Origin: Pyramidobacter piscolens W5455 | Lineage (GTDB): Bacteria > Synergistota > Synergistia > Synergistales > Dethiosulfovibrionaceae | Direction of reading: 5' to 3' | DNA: 43,011 bases | NCBI RefSeq assembly: GCF_000177335.1 | Contig: NZ_ADFP01000023.1 | Coordinates: 1 to 43,011 of the forward strand | Shown here: positions 14,977-23,636 of the stretch, one piece after another | Numbering within the stretch: the stretch's first letter is position 1 | Layout: each line of letters begins with the position of its first letter | Made by a program: the position numbers and the translations under genes | The notes under the pieces: model-generated | Database searches by the model: none | Seen by the model: the letters and a program-made list of their open reading frames with translations, nothing else | Told to the model about the DNA's origin: nothing

Positions 14977-16038
14977 GTGGGCCGGTTCTTTGCCAAACGG
15001 AATCTGGCACCGCTGCTGATCGCCCTGACGGTCCTGCTGTTTTTCAGCGTAACGCTGGGAGTGTCGATGGGGACGGCCCCGCTGCCGTTCCGGCATGTGT
15101 GGGGAATCATCCTCCATCAGATATTTCCGGAATGGAGCTGGATCGGCGCAGAATGGCCGCGCAACGAAGTGGGCATTGTCTGGATGATCCGTTTCCCGCG
15201 CGTGCTGCTCGGCGCTGTCGTCGGCGCGGGGCTTGCCACCGCGGGGGCGGTGATCCAGTCACTGGTCCGCAATTCGCTGGCCGATCCTTACCTGTTGGGG
15301 ATTTCTTCGGGTGCATGCGCGGGGGCGGTGTTCGCCATGCTTTTCATGACGCGGGTCTTCGGCGCCGCGCTGACCGGCATGTCGGGAGTTTCCGCGCTGG
15401 CCTTTGCCGGCGCGGCTTTGGCTTTCGTGCTGGTTTTTGCCATCGCGCGCCAGGGCAGCGGCCTGACCCCGGTGCGCATGGTCCTGTCGGGACTCGCCGT
15501 TTCGTACGTGTTTATGGCCGTGACGAATTTCATGGTCTATCTGGAACAGCGCAACGGCGCCGAATCGGCGATGTTCTGGATGCTCGGCGGGCTCGGCGGC
15601 GCAAGATGGGATCGCCTGCCGCTGCCCTTTGTCGCGCTGGTCGCCTGTCTCGTGCTGTTCATCGCCCAGTCGCGCCCGCTCAACGCCTTGCTGCTGGGCG
15701 ATGAGAACGCGGCGGCGCTCGGCGTGGATGTGGCGAAATTCCGCCGCCTTTTGTTCACCGCCACTTCGGTATTGACCGGGGTGATCGTGGCGGTCAGCGG
15801 TTCGATCGGTTTCGTCGGATTGATCGTCCCGCACGCCGTGCGGCTGCTGGTCGGTTCCGACCATCGCCGCCTCCTGCCGGTGGGCGCGCTGGCGGGAGCG
15901 AGCTTTTTGATCTGGACGGACGTGTTCGCGCGCACGGCCCTGGCTCCGCGGGAACTTCCCCTGGGCATCGTCACTGGTTTCATCGGCGCGCCGTTTTTCA
16001 TCTGGCTGCTCAAAAGCGGCGGGCGAGGTCCGCGATGA
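14977..16038 (+). CDS. btuC: FecCD/BtuC-type ABC permease
   Basis: 353 aa with about ten membrane helices. The FecCD family pattern is evident: PRVLLGAVVGAGLATAGAVI near residue 73, NSLADPYLLGISSGA near 98-112, and the C-terminal SGSIGFVGLIVPHAVRLLVG. It forms the transmembrane channel for the periplasmic binding protein and ATPase on either side. It starts at GTG immediately after the upstream stop and overlaps the ATPase gene by four bases (ATGA), so translation is coupled. Vitamin B12 is inferred from the upstream riboswitch. Confidence 0.92.
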   Translation: MGRFFAKRNLAPLLIALTVLLFFSVTLGVSMGTAPLPFRHVWGIILHQIFPEWSWIGAEWPRNEVGIVWMIRFPRVLLGAVVGAGLATAGAVIQSLVRNSLADPYLLGISSGACAGAVFAMLFMTRVFGAALTGMSGVSALAFAGAALAFVLVFAIARQGSGLTPVRMVLSGLAVSYVFMAVTNFMVYLEQRNGAESAMFWMLGGLGGARWDRLPLPFVALVACLVLFIAQSRPLNALLLGDENAAALGVDVAKFRRLLFTATSVLTGVIVAVSGSIGFVGLIVPHAVRLLVGSDHRRLLPVGALAGASFLIWTDVFARTALAPRELPLGIVTGFIGAPFFIWLLKSGGRGPR

Positions 16039-16820
16039 AGCTGGCGGTCACGTCGCTGCGCTGGGGAGTTGGAGCCGGGGACATCGTGCGCGGCGTGGAC
16101 CTGAACGTGGAACGCGGCGAGTTCGTCGGCGTCATCGGCCCCAACGGCAGCGGCAAGTCCAGCCTGCTGCGCTGCGCGTACCGCGTCAACAAGCCGCGTT
16201 TCGGTTCGATCCTGCTGGACGGCGAAGAAGTATGGAAGCTACGCGCGCGGGAATTTGCGCGCCGCGCCGCGGCGGTGCCTCAGGAGATGCCGGGGCAGTT
16301 CGACTTCACCGTGCGCGAGATCGCGGCGATGGGGCGTTATCCGCACAAAAAGGCCTTGCAGCGCGACGACGCGCACGATTTCGCGCTGGTGGACCGTGCT
16401 TTGGAGTACGTGGGGATGCTGGATCGCGCCGGGCGCTCCTTCGCTTCGCTCTCCGGCGGCGAAAAGCAGCGTGCGCTGATCGCCAGGGCTATCGCGCAGG
16501 AAGCGGATTTTTTGATCCTCGACGAGCCCACCAATCACCTCGACATCTATTACCAGCTCGAGATCATGGACCTGCTGCGCAGCCTCGGCGTCACATCGCT
16601 CGTCGTCATGCACGATCTGAACCTGGCGGCGCAGTACTGCGACCGCGTTTACGTGATGAAAGACGGGCACGTCTTCGCCAGCGGCGCTCCAGCCGCGGTG
16701 CTCACGCCCGAACTGATCCGCGCCGTTTACCGGGTGGAAGCAGGCGTCGCCCCCGATCCCGCCACGAAGCGACCGCGGATCAGCTTTCTGCGCCGCCTCG
16801 GCGCCGATGAGAGTCTTTAA
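16035..16820 (+). CDS. btuD: ABC transporter ATPase for cobalamin (BtuD-like)
   Basis: 261 aa. Walker A GPNGSGKSS (about 36-44), signature SLSGGEKQRALIARAI (about 136-151), Walker B FLILDEPTNHLD (about 157-168) and the switch histidine in VMHDL (about 190) are all present. It drives import through the adjacent FecCD permease. It overlaps the permease by four bases and is the last gene of the unit; a terminator lies 77 nt downstream. Confidence 0.92.
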   Translation: MKLAVTSLRWGVGAGDIVRGVDLNVERGEFVGVIGPNGSGKSSLLRCAYRVNKPRFGSILLDGEEVWKLRAREFARRAAAVPQEMPGQFDFTVREIAAMGRYPHKKALQRDDAHDFALVDRALEYVGMLDRAGRSFASLSGGEKQRALIARAIAQEADFLILDEPTNHLDIYYQLEIMDLLRSLGVTSLVVMHDLNLAAQYCDRVYVMKDGHVFASGAPAAVLTPELIRAVYRVEAGVAPDPATKRPRISFLRRLGADESL

Positions 16821-16896
16821 GAGCGCTTCTTACGCCCCGAAAGAAATCCCCCCTGCCACAGAGTTTGGGAGACGCGAAGCTCCTATAAGAACGCGA

Positions 16897-16929
16897 CGTC
16901 CGGCGAGCCAGTAACCGCCGGACGTTTTT
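16897..16929 (+). terminator. Terminator of the cobalamin transport unit
   Basis: CGTCCGGCG (16897-16905) and CGCCGGACG (16916-16924) form a perfect 9-bp stem with a 10-nt loop, followed by TTTTT. Confidence 0.88.
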
Positions 16930-17088
16930 CGTGAGCGCAAGCAAGAAATTTCTCTTGCCTTTCCGCCGACGGCGTGTGAAAATTCTGTCAAGGGGCGATA
17001 TTCCCGTCCCGAGTCGATCGTTCGCGGCGAGATCCGCAGGACGACAATCAGCGCGTTTGTCCAGGCATACCAGAAAGGGGTAATTCTC

Positions 17089-18540
17089 GTGAGCAATGCT
17101 GTAGTCGAAATGACGGCTGTAGAACTGTCCAAGGCCATCCACGCCGGGAAAGTTTCCTGCCGCGAGGTGATGGCCTCCTATCTCGATCACATCGACAAGA
17201 CCAATCCCCGCGTCAACGCCATCGTCACTCGCGTCGACGGCGAGGCGCTGCTGGAAGAGGCCGGGAAAAAAGACGCCGAGCTGGCATCCGGCAGGGACAA
17301 CGGCTGGATGCACGGCTTCCCGCAGGCCGTGAAGGATCTGGTTCCAACCAAGGGCATCCGTACCACCAAGGGTTCGCTGCTTCTCAAGGACTGGATCCCC
17401 GACGCCGACGGCGCCATCGTCACCGCGATGAAGCGCGACGGCGCCATCATCATTGGCAAGACCAACACGCCCGAGTTCGGCTACGGTTCCCAGTCCTACA
17501 ACGAAGTGTTCGGCGCCACCGGCAATCCCTACGACGAGAATCGCACCAGCGGCGGCTCGTCAGGCGGCGCGGCCTGCGCCGTCGCCCTGAGAATGCAGGC
17601 CGTGGCGGACGGCAGCGACTTCATGGGCTCGCTGCGCAACCCGGCCGGCTGGTGCAACATCGTCAGCCTGCGCCCATCCATCGGCGCTGTCCCTTCCGGC
17701 GGCACCGAACTGTTCACCAACTCCATGAGCACGAACGGTCCGATGGGGCGAACTGTGGCCGACGTGGCCCTGCTGTTCGCCACCATGGCCGGTTACGACG
17801 CCAAGTTCCCGCTGAGCCGCGAGGCGGATCCGCGCGTAAAAGCGCTGACGCCGGCGAACGTGCGCGAGGCGCTGAAAAAGGACCAGAAAGGCGTCCGCGT
17901 GGGCTGGATCGGCGACTGGGGCGGCGCGCTGCCCACCGAGCCCGGCGTCATGGAAACCTGCCGCGCGGCCGTCGAGCGCATGAAGGACTTCGGCGCGGTG
18001 GTCGAGGACATCGAGCCCTTTTACAATATGAACGAGTTCTGGGAAACCATCTGGCTGCCCATCCGCCATTACTGCGCGTCCTCGCTGAAGCCGTGGTACG
18101 ACAAGTGCCGCCAGAACCTGATGAAGCCGGAGAGCCGCTGGGAGTACGAGGGTTCGCTGACCATGAGCGCCCAGGAGGTGTACCGCGCCTTCGAGAAGCG
18201 CACCGAGTTCTATCACTCCATGCTCAGGGTTTACGACGACTACGACTACATCGTCTCGCCCACCGCCTGCTGCTTCCCCTTCGACAAGAGCGTTCACTGG
18301 CCCGAAGCGATCGACGGCACGCCGATGCGTACCTATCACAATTGGATGGAGATCGTCACGCCGTGGACCATGGGCGGCAACGCGGTCTGTACGGTGCCGG
18401 CCGGATTCGGCGGCGCAAATCGCCTTTCCATCGGCCTGCAGCTGGTCGCCGCGCCTCATCGAGAGTTCGAGGCGCTGCAGTTCGCCTCGGCCTACGAAGC
18501 GGTCACCGGTTTCGTCGACAAATTCCCGCCCGAATTCTAG
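17089..18540 (+). CDS. Amidase-signature-family hydrolase
   Basis: 483 aa, usual length. It starts at GTG after AGAAAGGGG. The Ser-cisSer-Lys catalytic triad is visible: Lys82 in AVKD, Ser157/158 in GGSSGG and nucleophile Ser181 in GSLRNPA. The flanking motif reads SDFMGSLR where the family usually has a glycine-rich DGGGSIR, so the oxyanion loop differs slightly, as in some uncharacterised amidases. It hydrolyses a carboxamide to acid plus ammonia; the substrate is unknown. It is followed by two membrane proteins, a likely uptake system, and a flavin-fold protein. It is not GatA: no gatB or gatC is near. Confidence 0.88.
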   Translation: MSNAVVEMTAVELSKAIHAGKVSCREVMASYLDHIDKTNPRVNAIVTRVDGEALLEEAGKKDAELASGRDNGWMHGFPQAVKDLVPTKGIRTTKGSLLLKDWIPDADGAIVTAMKRDGAIIIGKTNTPEFGYGSQSYNEVFGATGNPYDENRTSGGSSGGAACAVALRMQAVADGSDFMGSLRNPAGWCNIVSLRPSIGAVPSGGTELFTNSMSTNGPMGRTVADVALLFATMAGYDAKFPLSREADPRVKALTPANVREALKKDQKGVRVGWIGDWGGALPTEPGVMETCRAAVERMKDFGAVVEDIEPFYNMNEFWETIWLPIRHYCASSLKPWYDKCRQNLMKPESRWEYEGSLTMSAQEVYRAFEKRTEFYHSMLRVYDDYDYIVSPTACCFPFDKSVHWPEAIDGTPMRTYHNWMEIVTPWTMGGNAVCTVPAGFGGANRLSIGLQLVAAPHREFEALQFASAYEAVTGFVDKFPPEF

Positions 18541-18624
18541 TTTTTTCGCAAAAACGTTCCGGAACTGTTCGATTCGCTCTGCGCTCTCAAAATTTTCGTC
18601 ATCCGTCCAAGGAGGAGCTCTTTT

Positions 18625-19320
18625 ATGGAAGAACTGTTGAAGATCGGCAACGCGGCGCCTTTCTGGGGATGCGCCGCCCTCAGCGTCGGCATCGTCGTGT
18701 TGCTGGCGCTCCGCTACGTAAAGCTGGGCTACAAGTTCGCCGGCAGCGTCGGCCTCGACAGGAGCACCTGCAATCGCGCTTTCAAGAGCGGCATGATCTC
18801 CGCCACGGGCCCCGCCATCGCTCAGGTCATCGTCATTCTGGCCATGATTTCGGTCGTCGGCGGCCCCATCTCCTGGATTCGTCTGTCCATGATCGGCTCG
18901 GCCGCCACAGAACTGACCGCCGCCCGCACCGGCGCCGCGGCCTGCGGCGTGGAACTGGGTGGCGCCGGCTACGGTCTGGATCAGATGGCCGTTTCCTGGT
19001 TTACGATGAGCGTGAACGGCTGCGGCTGGCTACTGATGGTGTGGCTGTTCACCCACAGGATGGACAAAGTCAGCGACAGGATCGGCGGTACTGACAAGGC
19101 ATGGCGCGCCATTCTCACCGCTACGGCGAGCATCGGTCTTTATAGCCACATGACCAGCCCCTATCTGGTCAAGTTCAGCGGCCGCACCATTGCCGCGATC
19201 GTCGGCGCTGCTTCCATGTTCGTACTGATTCAGCTTGGCAAGAAACATCCCTGGCTCAAAGATTATTCGCTGGGCTTCGCCATCATCGCCGGCCTGATCG
19301 GCGGTTACTTCTTCATGTGA
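18625..19320 (+). CDS. DUF5058-like polytopic membrane protein, first of a pair
   Basis: 231 aa with about six hydrophobic segments. A notable conserved-looking core is GGPISWIRLSMIGSAATEL (about 84-102) followed by a Gly/Ala-rich stretch. It resembles the DUF5058 family as I remember it; no function is established. It begins 84 nt after the amidase with AAGGAGGAGC as ribosome site and ends 13 nt before a second membrane protein. The two probably form one transport unit for the amidase substrate or product; this is inference. Confidence 0.6.
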   Translation: MEELLKIGNAAPFWGCAALSVGIVVLLALRYVKLGYKFAGSVGLDRSTCNRAFKSGMISATGPAIAQVIVILAMISVVGGPISWIRLSMIGSAATELTAARTGAAACGVELGGAGYGLDQMAVSWFTMSVNGCGWLLMVWLFTHRMDKVSDRIGGTDKAWRAILTATASIGLYSHMTSPYLVKFSGRTIAAIVGAASMFVLIQLGKKHPWLKDYSLGFAIIAGLIGGYFFM

Positions 19321-19333
19321 GGAGGCCGTTCCC

Positions 19334-19990
19334 ATGGATTTCAGAACAGAATGGAACAAATCGGTCGTTCGCGTCGGCCGCGTCACCATGCTCCTGGCAA
19401 TCTGCTGCAGCTTCCTGCCCAATCTCATCCTCTCGCTGTTCTATGGCGCCGCGCCGAGCGTCGGCGACTTGCTGGTCGGCTGGGGACAGATCGCCGCGGC
19501 CTATGGCGCGTTTTACGTCATCGAACCGATCACTTACTACACCGTGCTTGGCACGGCCGGCTCCTACATGGGGATCCTCGCCGGCTCCATGGGACAGATG
19601 CGCGTCCCCGCCGCCGCTACCGCGCTTGACGTTACCAACAACGAGGCCGGTTCCGACAAGGGCGAGATCATCTCCACGATGGGCATCGCCGGTTCGATCG
19701 TCACCAACATCACGATCCTGACGATCTTCGTCGTCTTCGGCTACCAAATCCTGGGCGTTCTGCCTCAGACCGCCAAAAACGCGATCTCCAATCTGATTCT
19801 GCCGGCGCTGTTCGGCGCCGTGCTGATGCAGTTCGTGGTCAAGAAGCCCCGTATCGCCCTGTACGCGCTGCCGCTGGTGCTGCTGGTGCGCAAGTTCGTC
19901 CCGCTGCCCAGCTGGGGTTATATCCTCATCGCCGTGTTCGGCAACATGGTCATCTCCAAGTTCGCCTATAAGGCCAAGTTCATCAAGTAG
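19334..19990 (+). CDS. Conserved polytopic membrane protein, second of a pair
   Basis: 218 aa with about six membrane segments. Charged residues lie in loops such as DVTNNEAGSDKGE (about 97-109), between hydrophobic blocks. I do not recognise the family with confidence. It follows the DUF5058-like gene by 13 nt with GAGGAGGCCG before the ATG and is almost certainly co-translated with it. Small paired membrane proteins next to a hydrolase suggest a two-subunit carrier or channel. Confidence 0.6.
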   Translation: MDFRTEWNKSVVRVGRVTMLLAICCSFLPNLILSLFYGAAPSVGDLLVGWGQIAAAYGAFYVIEPITYYTVLGTAGSYMGILAGSMGQMRVPAAATALDVTNNEAGSDKGEIISTMGIAGSIVTNITILTIFVVFGYQILGVLPQTAKNAISNLILPALFGAVLMQFVVKKPRIALYALPLVLLVRKFVPLPSWGYILIAVFGNMVISKFAYKAKFIK

Positions 19991-20015
19991 CGCTGCGTTT
20001 CGATTTCGTCTCGTC

Positions 20016-20053
20016 GGCCGGCTGCGGGACAGCCTGTCGCCGCCGGCGCCGTT
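20016..20053 (+). terminator. Possible terminator after the membrane-protein pair
   Basis: GCCGGC (20017-20022), an inner GGGACA/TGTC pairing, and GCCGGC (20042-20047) form a hairpin, but the tail is only GTTTCG. It may be a weak terminator or a stabilising hairpin. Confidence 0.35.
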
Positions 20054-20083
20054 TCGTCAATTGATTTGTCTGGGGGGATTTTT

Positions 20084-20599
20084 ATGAGAAGAAAAGACCG
20101 CGAAGTGACGTCGGAGGCATGGATCCGCAAGGTCCTCGAAGAAGCCGAGATCCTTCATCTGGCGCTGATCGATCCGCAAGGGAAGCCCTACTCCGTGCCG
20201 GTCCACTACGGCCTGGGGGACGGCTGCCTTTACATCCACGGCGCCATGCAGGGGCGCAAGGCGGAAACGATGCGGGCGCACCCCGACGTGGCTTTTCACG
20301 TCGTCGCTGCTTACGAGATGGTTCCAAGCCCCGTCAAGGCCGGCTATAAATGGGGCATTTACCGCAGCGTCATGGGCGAGGGCAAGGTGCGCGTCGTCAC
20401 CGATCTGGCCGAAAAGCGCCGCGCCATCGACCTGCTCCACGCCCATTACGACGACGTCAGGGAGAACTATTCCGTCGCCGACGCCAAACTGGAAAAAGTG
20501 GTCAACGTGTTGGCGATCGAGATCACGTCGCTGACGGGCAAGACCAAGGGCTATCCCAATCCCGACAATCCCAAAGCCGTTGTCGTCAAAAAAAGCTGA
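20084..20599 (+). CDS. Pyridoxamine 5'-phosphate oxidase-fold (NimA-like) flavoprotein
   Basis: 171 aa from the ATG preceded by a GGGGGG ribosome site; an upstream TTG is less likely. The split-barrel FMN-binding pattern is seen: LHLALIDPQGKPYSVPVHYG (about 24-43), LYIHGAMQGRKAETMRAHP (about 48-66) and RSVMGEGKVRVV (about 95-106). Such proteins bind FMN, heme or F420 and include 5-nitroimidazole reductases. The actual substrate cannot be read. It lies downstream of the amidase group and upstream of the broken EamA gene. Confidence 0.82.
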   Translation: MRRKDREVTSEAWIRKVLEEAEILHLALIDPQGKPYSVPVHYGLGDGCLYIHGAMQGRKAETMRAHPDVAFHVVAAYEMVPSPVKAGYKWGIYRSVMGEGKVRVVTDLAEKRRAIDLLHAHYDDVRENYSVADAKLEKVVNVLAIEITSLTGKTKGYPNPDNPKAVVVKKS

Positions 20600-20675
20600 G
20601 CCGCGTCCGAACGCGTCCGTTGGGGGTGAAGCGCTCTTCGCGGCGACGCTTTGAAAAGGAGATTTTTCCTCTGCC

Positions 20676-21590
20676 ATGAGTCGTACGTTGAAAGGCATTC
20701 TGCTGGCCGGCACGACCGGTTTGTGCTGGGGGCTGACCACGCTGGCCACGAAACTGATCGGCGGCGCGGGCGTGGCGGTCTCCACGGCCGTTTTCGCCCG
20801 CATGGTGGTCGTCGTCGCTGCGCTTGGACCGTGGCTGCGCCTCCGCCATCCGGAGTAGCTGAAAGCTTCGCGCCGTGATTTCGCGCGGATCTTTCTCTTT
20901 TCGCTGCTCGGTCCTTCCGGGCTGTATCTCGGCTTCATGCTTTCCGTCGTCTATCTCAGCGCGCCGACGGCGCTGGTGCTGCACTACACCTATCCGATCC
21001 TCACGGCCCTGTGTTCGCCGCTGATCACGGGCGAACAGCCAAGCCGCCTGGATTTCGCGGGAGCGTGCCTCGTTACGGCGGGCGTAACCTGTTCCGTGCT
21101 GACGCCTGAGTGGACGCTGAACACGCAGATCGACGTGCGCGGTCTCCTCTGGGGAGCCGTGGCCGTCGTCGGTTTGGCCGGCCAAACGTTGCTGGTGCGC
21201 GCTACGGTCACAAGGGGCGGCATCGGGCGCTGGGGCTTTTTCTACTACACGCACCTGGGCGGCATGTTCTGGATCGGTCTTTATATCACGCTGACCGGTC
21301 AATGGGGCGAGTTCGCCCGTATCACGCCCTACATCGCCGCGCTGGTGTTGGTGCCCACGCTGACGGGGTGCTTGCTGGGCTACTCGCTTTACTACAAGTC
21401 GCTGGAATACGTTCCCGCTTCCGTCTCAAGCCTGATGGCTTCGCTGGAGATCCTTTCCGGCACCGCGCTGACCGCGCTGGCAACGAACGTGGCGCCCACG
21501 GCGCCGGAGATTGTCGGTTGCGTCTGCATTTTCGCCGCCATTGCACTGGTGTCGCTTTCGCGCCTGGAAAAAGTCCCGCTCCGGTCGTGA
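20676..21590 (+). pseudogene. EamA/DMT-family permease interrupted by an in-frame TAG
   Basis: Two open segments are in the same frame, 20676-20855 and 20859-21590, separated only by TAG at 20856-20858. Read through, they give a 304-codon protein with about ten helices, the normal size for DMT permeases. The first part has the EamA start (GLCWGLTTLATKLIG), and the second has both EamA repeats (YTYPILTALCSPL; SLMASLEILSGTALTALA). Codons between the TAG and the next ATG (20937) continue the helix pattern (RIFLFSLLGPSGLYLGF). A single nonsense mutation, a sequencing error or readthrough all fit. A GGAG motif lies unusually far (about 15 nt) from the ATG. Confidence 0.85.
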
Positions 21591-21695
21591 TTTCGTTTTC
21601 GGGCGCAGACTCTCGATCGCTCCATTTGTTTCATTGACATGAAGCCCCGCAAGTATCAGCGAGTTAGAGAGCACCCAAGGGGCTTCTCCCTAAAA

Positions 21696-21745
21696 AGCGA
21701 GTCTGTCTCTGCCACCGCGAGGGGGCGAGACAGACTCGCTTTTTT
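21696..21745. terminator. Bidirectional terminator between convergent genes
   Basis: AGCGAGTCTGTCTC (21696-21709) and GAGACAGACTCGCT (21727-21740) form a perfect 14-bp stem. T runs occur on both strands (TTTTT at 21741-21745; AAAAA at 21692-21696 for the minus strand). It serves the EamA remnant and the LysR gene. A second, looser stem, GAAGCCCC/GGGGCTTC, lies just upstream. Confidence 0.88.
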
Positions 21746-21754
21746 ATGGACCGG

Positions 21755-22723
21755 TTATTTTTGCGCGCGGCGAATCACGGCGCCGATGGTCTTTGAGTAC
21801 TGTTCGAAAACGGCCTGAGCGACTTGGATAAAGCCTTGCAGATAGCGGGGATGGAAGCTCTCCATGCGGTAGGTCAGCTCGGTGTTCTTCTGCGGCAGTT
21901 CGGCCCGGACAGGCACGGCGTAAAGTTCGTTGGCGATGTCGGGGCGTCTCAAGGCGTCGTAGAGGATCATTTCGTAGACGAGGCCGATGCCGTGTTCCTG
22001 ACGGCACAGGTTCAGCGCCAGATCGTGCCGGCTCGTCTCGAAAATGATGTTGGGATGGATGTCCTGCTTCTCGAAAAAGCGTTCCAGCGTGTAGCGCAGT
22101 CCGTTACTGTGAGTGAACGTGATTAGCGGCATGCTGTCGATCTTCGTCAGATCGAAGCCGTGCGGATCGAGCAGCGCTTCGCGCCACGCCGGCGGTGATT
22201 TCGCCAGGAAGCGGCGGCTGAAAGCGCAGTAGATGCGGTCCCGCATGAAGGTCAGCACCTGCATGTTGTTGTGCCGCGGCACGTTGACGCCGATATAGAG
22301 ATCGATCTTTCCATCCCGAAGCAGCTCGTCCAGTTCCGCGGTTGAAGCTTCCACGGTGGTGACGACGATGTTGGGGAATTGCCTGTGGTACACGTCCCAG
22401 ATGCGCGGCATGAACACGGCACCGCGCGTGCCCGTCACGCCGACGCGCAGCGACCCCGTGCTGGTGCGCGAAGTGTCCGCCAGGGCAGCGACAAGCTGCT
22501 GCTCAGTGTGCAGGACTTTGCGCACATACTCGACCATGCTGCGCCCCGCCGGTGTCAGGATCAGCCGCGGTTTGCGCTCGAAGAACGCGGCGCCGTACTG
22601 GCGTTCCAATTTCTGGATGCTGGAGCTGAGCGACTGCTGCGTGATGTAGAGCCGCTCGGCCGCTTTGCGGAAATTCATCTCCTCGGCGGCGACCAGAAAA
22701 TATCTCAAACTTCGCAAAGGCAT
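21755..22723 (-). CDS. LysR-family transcriptional regulator
   Basis: 322 aa. The winged HTH is at residues 1-60 (LRYFLVAAEEMNFRKAAERL, then ITQQSLSSSIQKLE), followed by a linker helix and a type-2 periplasmic-binding-like effector domain (about 90-295). GGAGGAAAAGGAG precedes the ATG. It is divergent from the aldolase-dehydrogenase-Tct operon, with a 157-bp shared region containing repeated GATAAA/TTTATC motifs, so it very likely regulates that operon. The effector is probably a carboxylate related to the Tct substrate (inference). Confidence 0.92.
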   Translation of the reverse strand: MPLRSLRYFLVAAEEMNFRKAAERLYITQQSLSSSIQKLERQYGAAFFERKPRLILTPAGRSMVEYVRKVLHTEQQLVAALADTSRTSTGSLRVGVTGTRGAVFMPRIWDVYHRQFPNIVVTTVEASTAELDELLRDGKIDLYIGVNVPRHNNMQVLTFMRDRIYCAFSRRFLAKSPPAWREALLDPHGFDLTKIDSMPLITFTHSNGLRYTLERFFEKQDIHPNIIFETSRHDLALNLCRQEHGIGLVYEMILYDALRRPDIANELYAVPVRAELPQKNTELTYRMESFHPRYLQGFIQVAQAVFEQYSKTIGAVIRRAQK

Positions 22724-22781
22724 CTCCTTTTCCTCCTTCTGACAGTCAAAAGCTGTGAGCCTCTCCCGTTTTTTTCTGTTT

Positions 22782-22823
22782 GATAAAAAAGTCGGAACCG
22801 TTTATCTTGATAAGCAGGATAAA
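22782..22823. promoter_or_regulatory. Candidate LysR operator cluster
   Basis: GATAAA (22782-22787), TTTATC (22801-22806), GATAAG (22809-22814) and GATAAA (22818-22823) make two nested inverted repeats in the divergent LysR-aldolase region. TTATCTTGATAA (22802-22813) is a near-perfect palindrome. The arrangement resembles LysR recognition plus activation sites. The assignment is inferred from pattern and position. Confidence 0.5.
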
Positions 22824-22880
22824 AATCATTCTCTCCAACAGTCCGGCCAAATTTCTGGAAATTTCAAAGGAGCGATTTTC

Positions 22881-23606
22881 ATGAGCACAATCGGCAATCG
22901 GATCTTCAGCGAAGTCAGACGTCCGGGGCGCGATCTCGTCGAAGCCTTCAAGGGCATTCCTTCCAGCAATATCAACGACGAGATGAACCGCCTCTTCTGC
23001 ATGCACGACTCCATGCGCCTCGTCAATCCCGACCACGCCGTGCAGTTGCTCGGCACGGCCGTCACGGTCAAGGTTCCCTCGGGCGATAATCTGTTCTTTC
23101 ATCAGGCTCTCGACATGGCGCTCCCCGGCGACATTATCGTAGTGGACGGCGGTCACTGCAACAACCGTTCGCTGGCCGGAGAGATCATGCTCAAATTCGC
23201 TCAATACAAGGGGCTTGCCGGTGTCGTCGTCGACGGCTGCCTGCGCGATCTCGACGCACTGCGCGGGTTGTCCATGCCGGTCTACTGCGCCGGCATCACG
23301 CCGCAGGGGCCTTTTAAGAACGGCCCGGGCGAGATCAACGCGCCGATCGCCTGCGGCGGGCAGGTCGTATTCCCCGGCGACATCCTGGTCGGCGACATGG
23401 ACGGTATCGTCGTGATCCACAAAGAGGACGCCCCGGAAATGGCGGCTGCCGCGCAGAAGAAAAAAGCTTCGGAGGACAAGACGTTCGCGCTGATGGACGG
23501 CGACTGGAACGCGTACGCCGAAAAACACGCCGCTACCACCAAAAAGCGTATGGAAGGCCATACTCCTGAATTCCTCGGCAGTTTTGCCGACAAATACGGC
23601 CTGTAA
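22881..23606 (+). CDS. RraA-type aldolase/decarboxylase (HMG/CHA aldolase family)
   Basis: 241 aa from the ATG preceded by AAAGGAGC; an in-frame start at 22755 would run through the operator region and lacks a ribosome site. The divalent-metal aldolase signature G-E-X20-R-D is visible exactly: Gly-Glu in LAGEIM and Arg-Asp in DGCLRD, with twenty residues between Glu and Arg. Family members cleave 4-hydroxy-4-methyl-2-oxoglutarate or related 4-carboxy-4-hydroxy-2-oxo acids to pyruvate, or decarboxylate oxaloacetate. The C-terminal 45 residues are charged and extend past the core fold. It is the first gene of an operon with a 2-hydroxyacid dehydrogenase and a tricarboxylate transporter, fitting degradation of an imported branched hydroxy-acid. 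Confidence 0.85.
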   Translation: MSTIGNRIFSEVRRPGRDLVEAFKGIPSSNINDEMNRLFCMHDSMRLVNPDHAVQLLGTAVTVKVPSGDNLFFHQALDMALPGDIIVVDGGHCNNRSLAGEIMLKFAQYKGLAGVVVDGCLRDLDALRGLSMPVYCAGITPQGPFKNGPGEINAPIACGGQVVFPGDILVGDMDGIVVIHKEDAPEMAAAAQKKKASEDKTFALMDGDWNAYAEKHAATTKKRMEGHTPEFLGSFADKYGL

Positions 23607-23636
23607 AGCGTCCGCTCCTGAAAGAAGCACGATGTT

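Noticed and set aside
20651..20878. Alternative frame across the TAG in the EamA gene
   Set aside because: It has no hydrophobic segments; the in-frame continuation on both sides of the TAG is the real permease.
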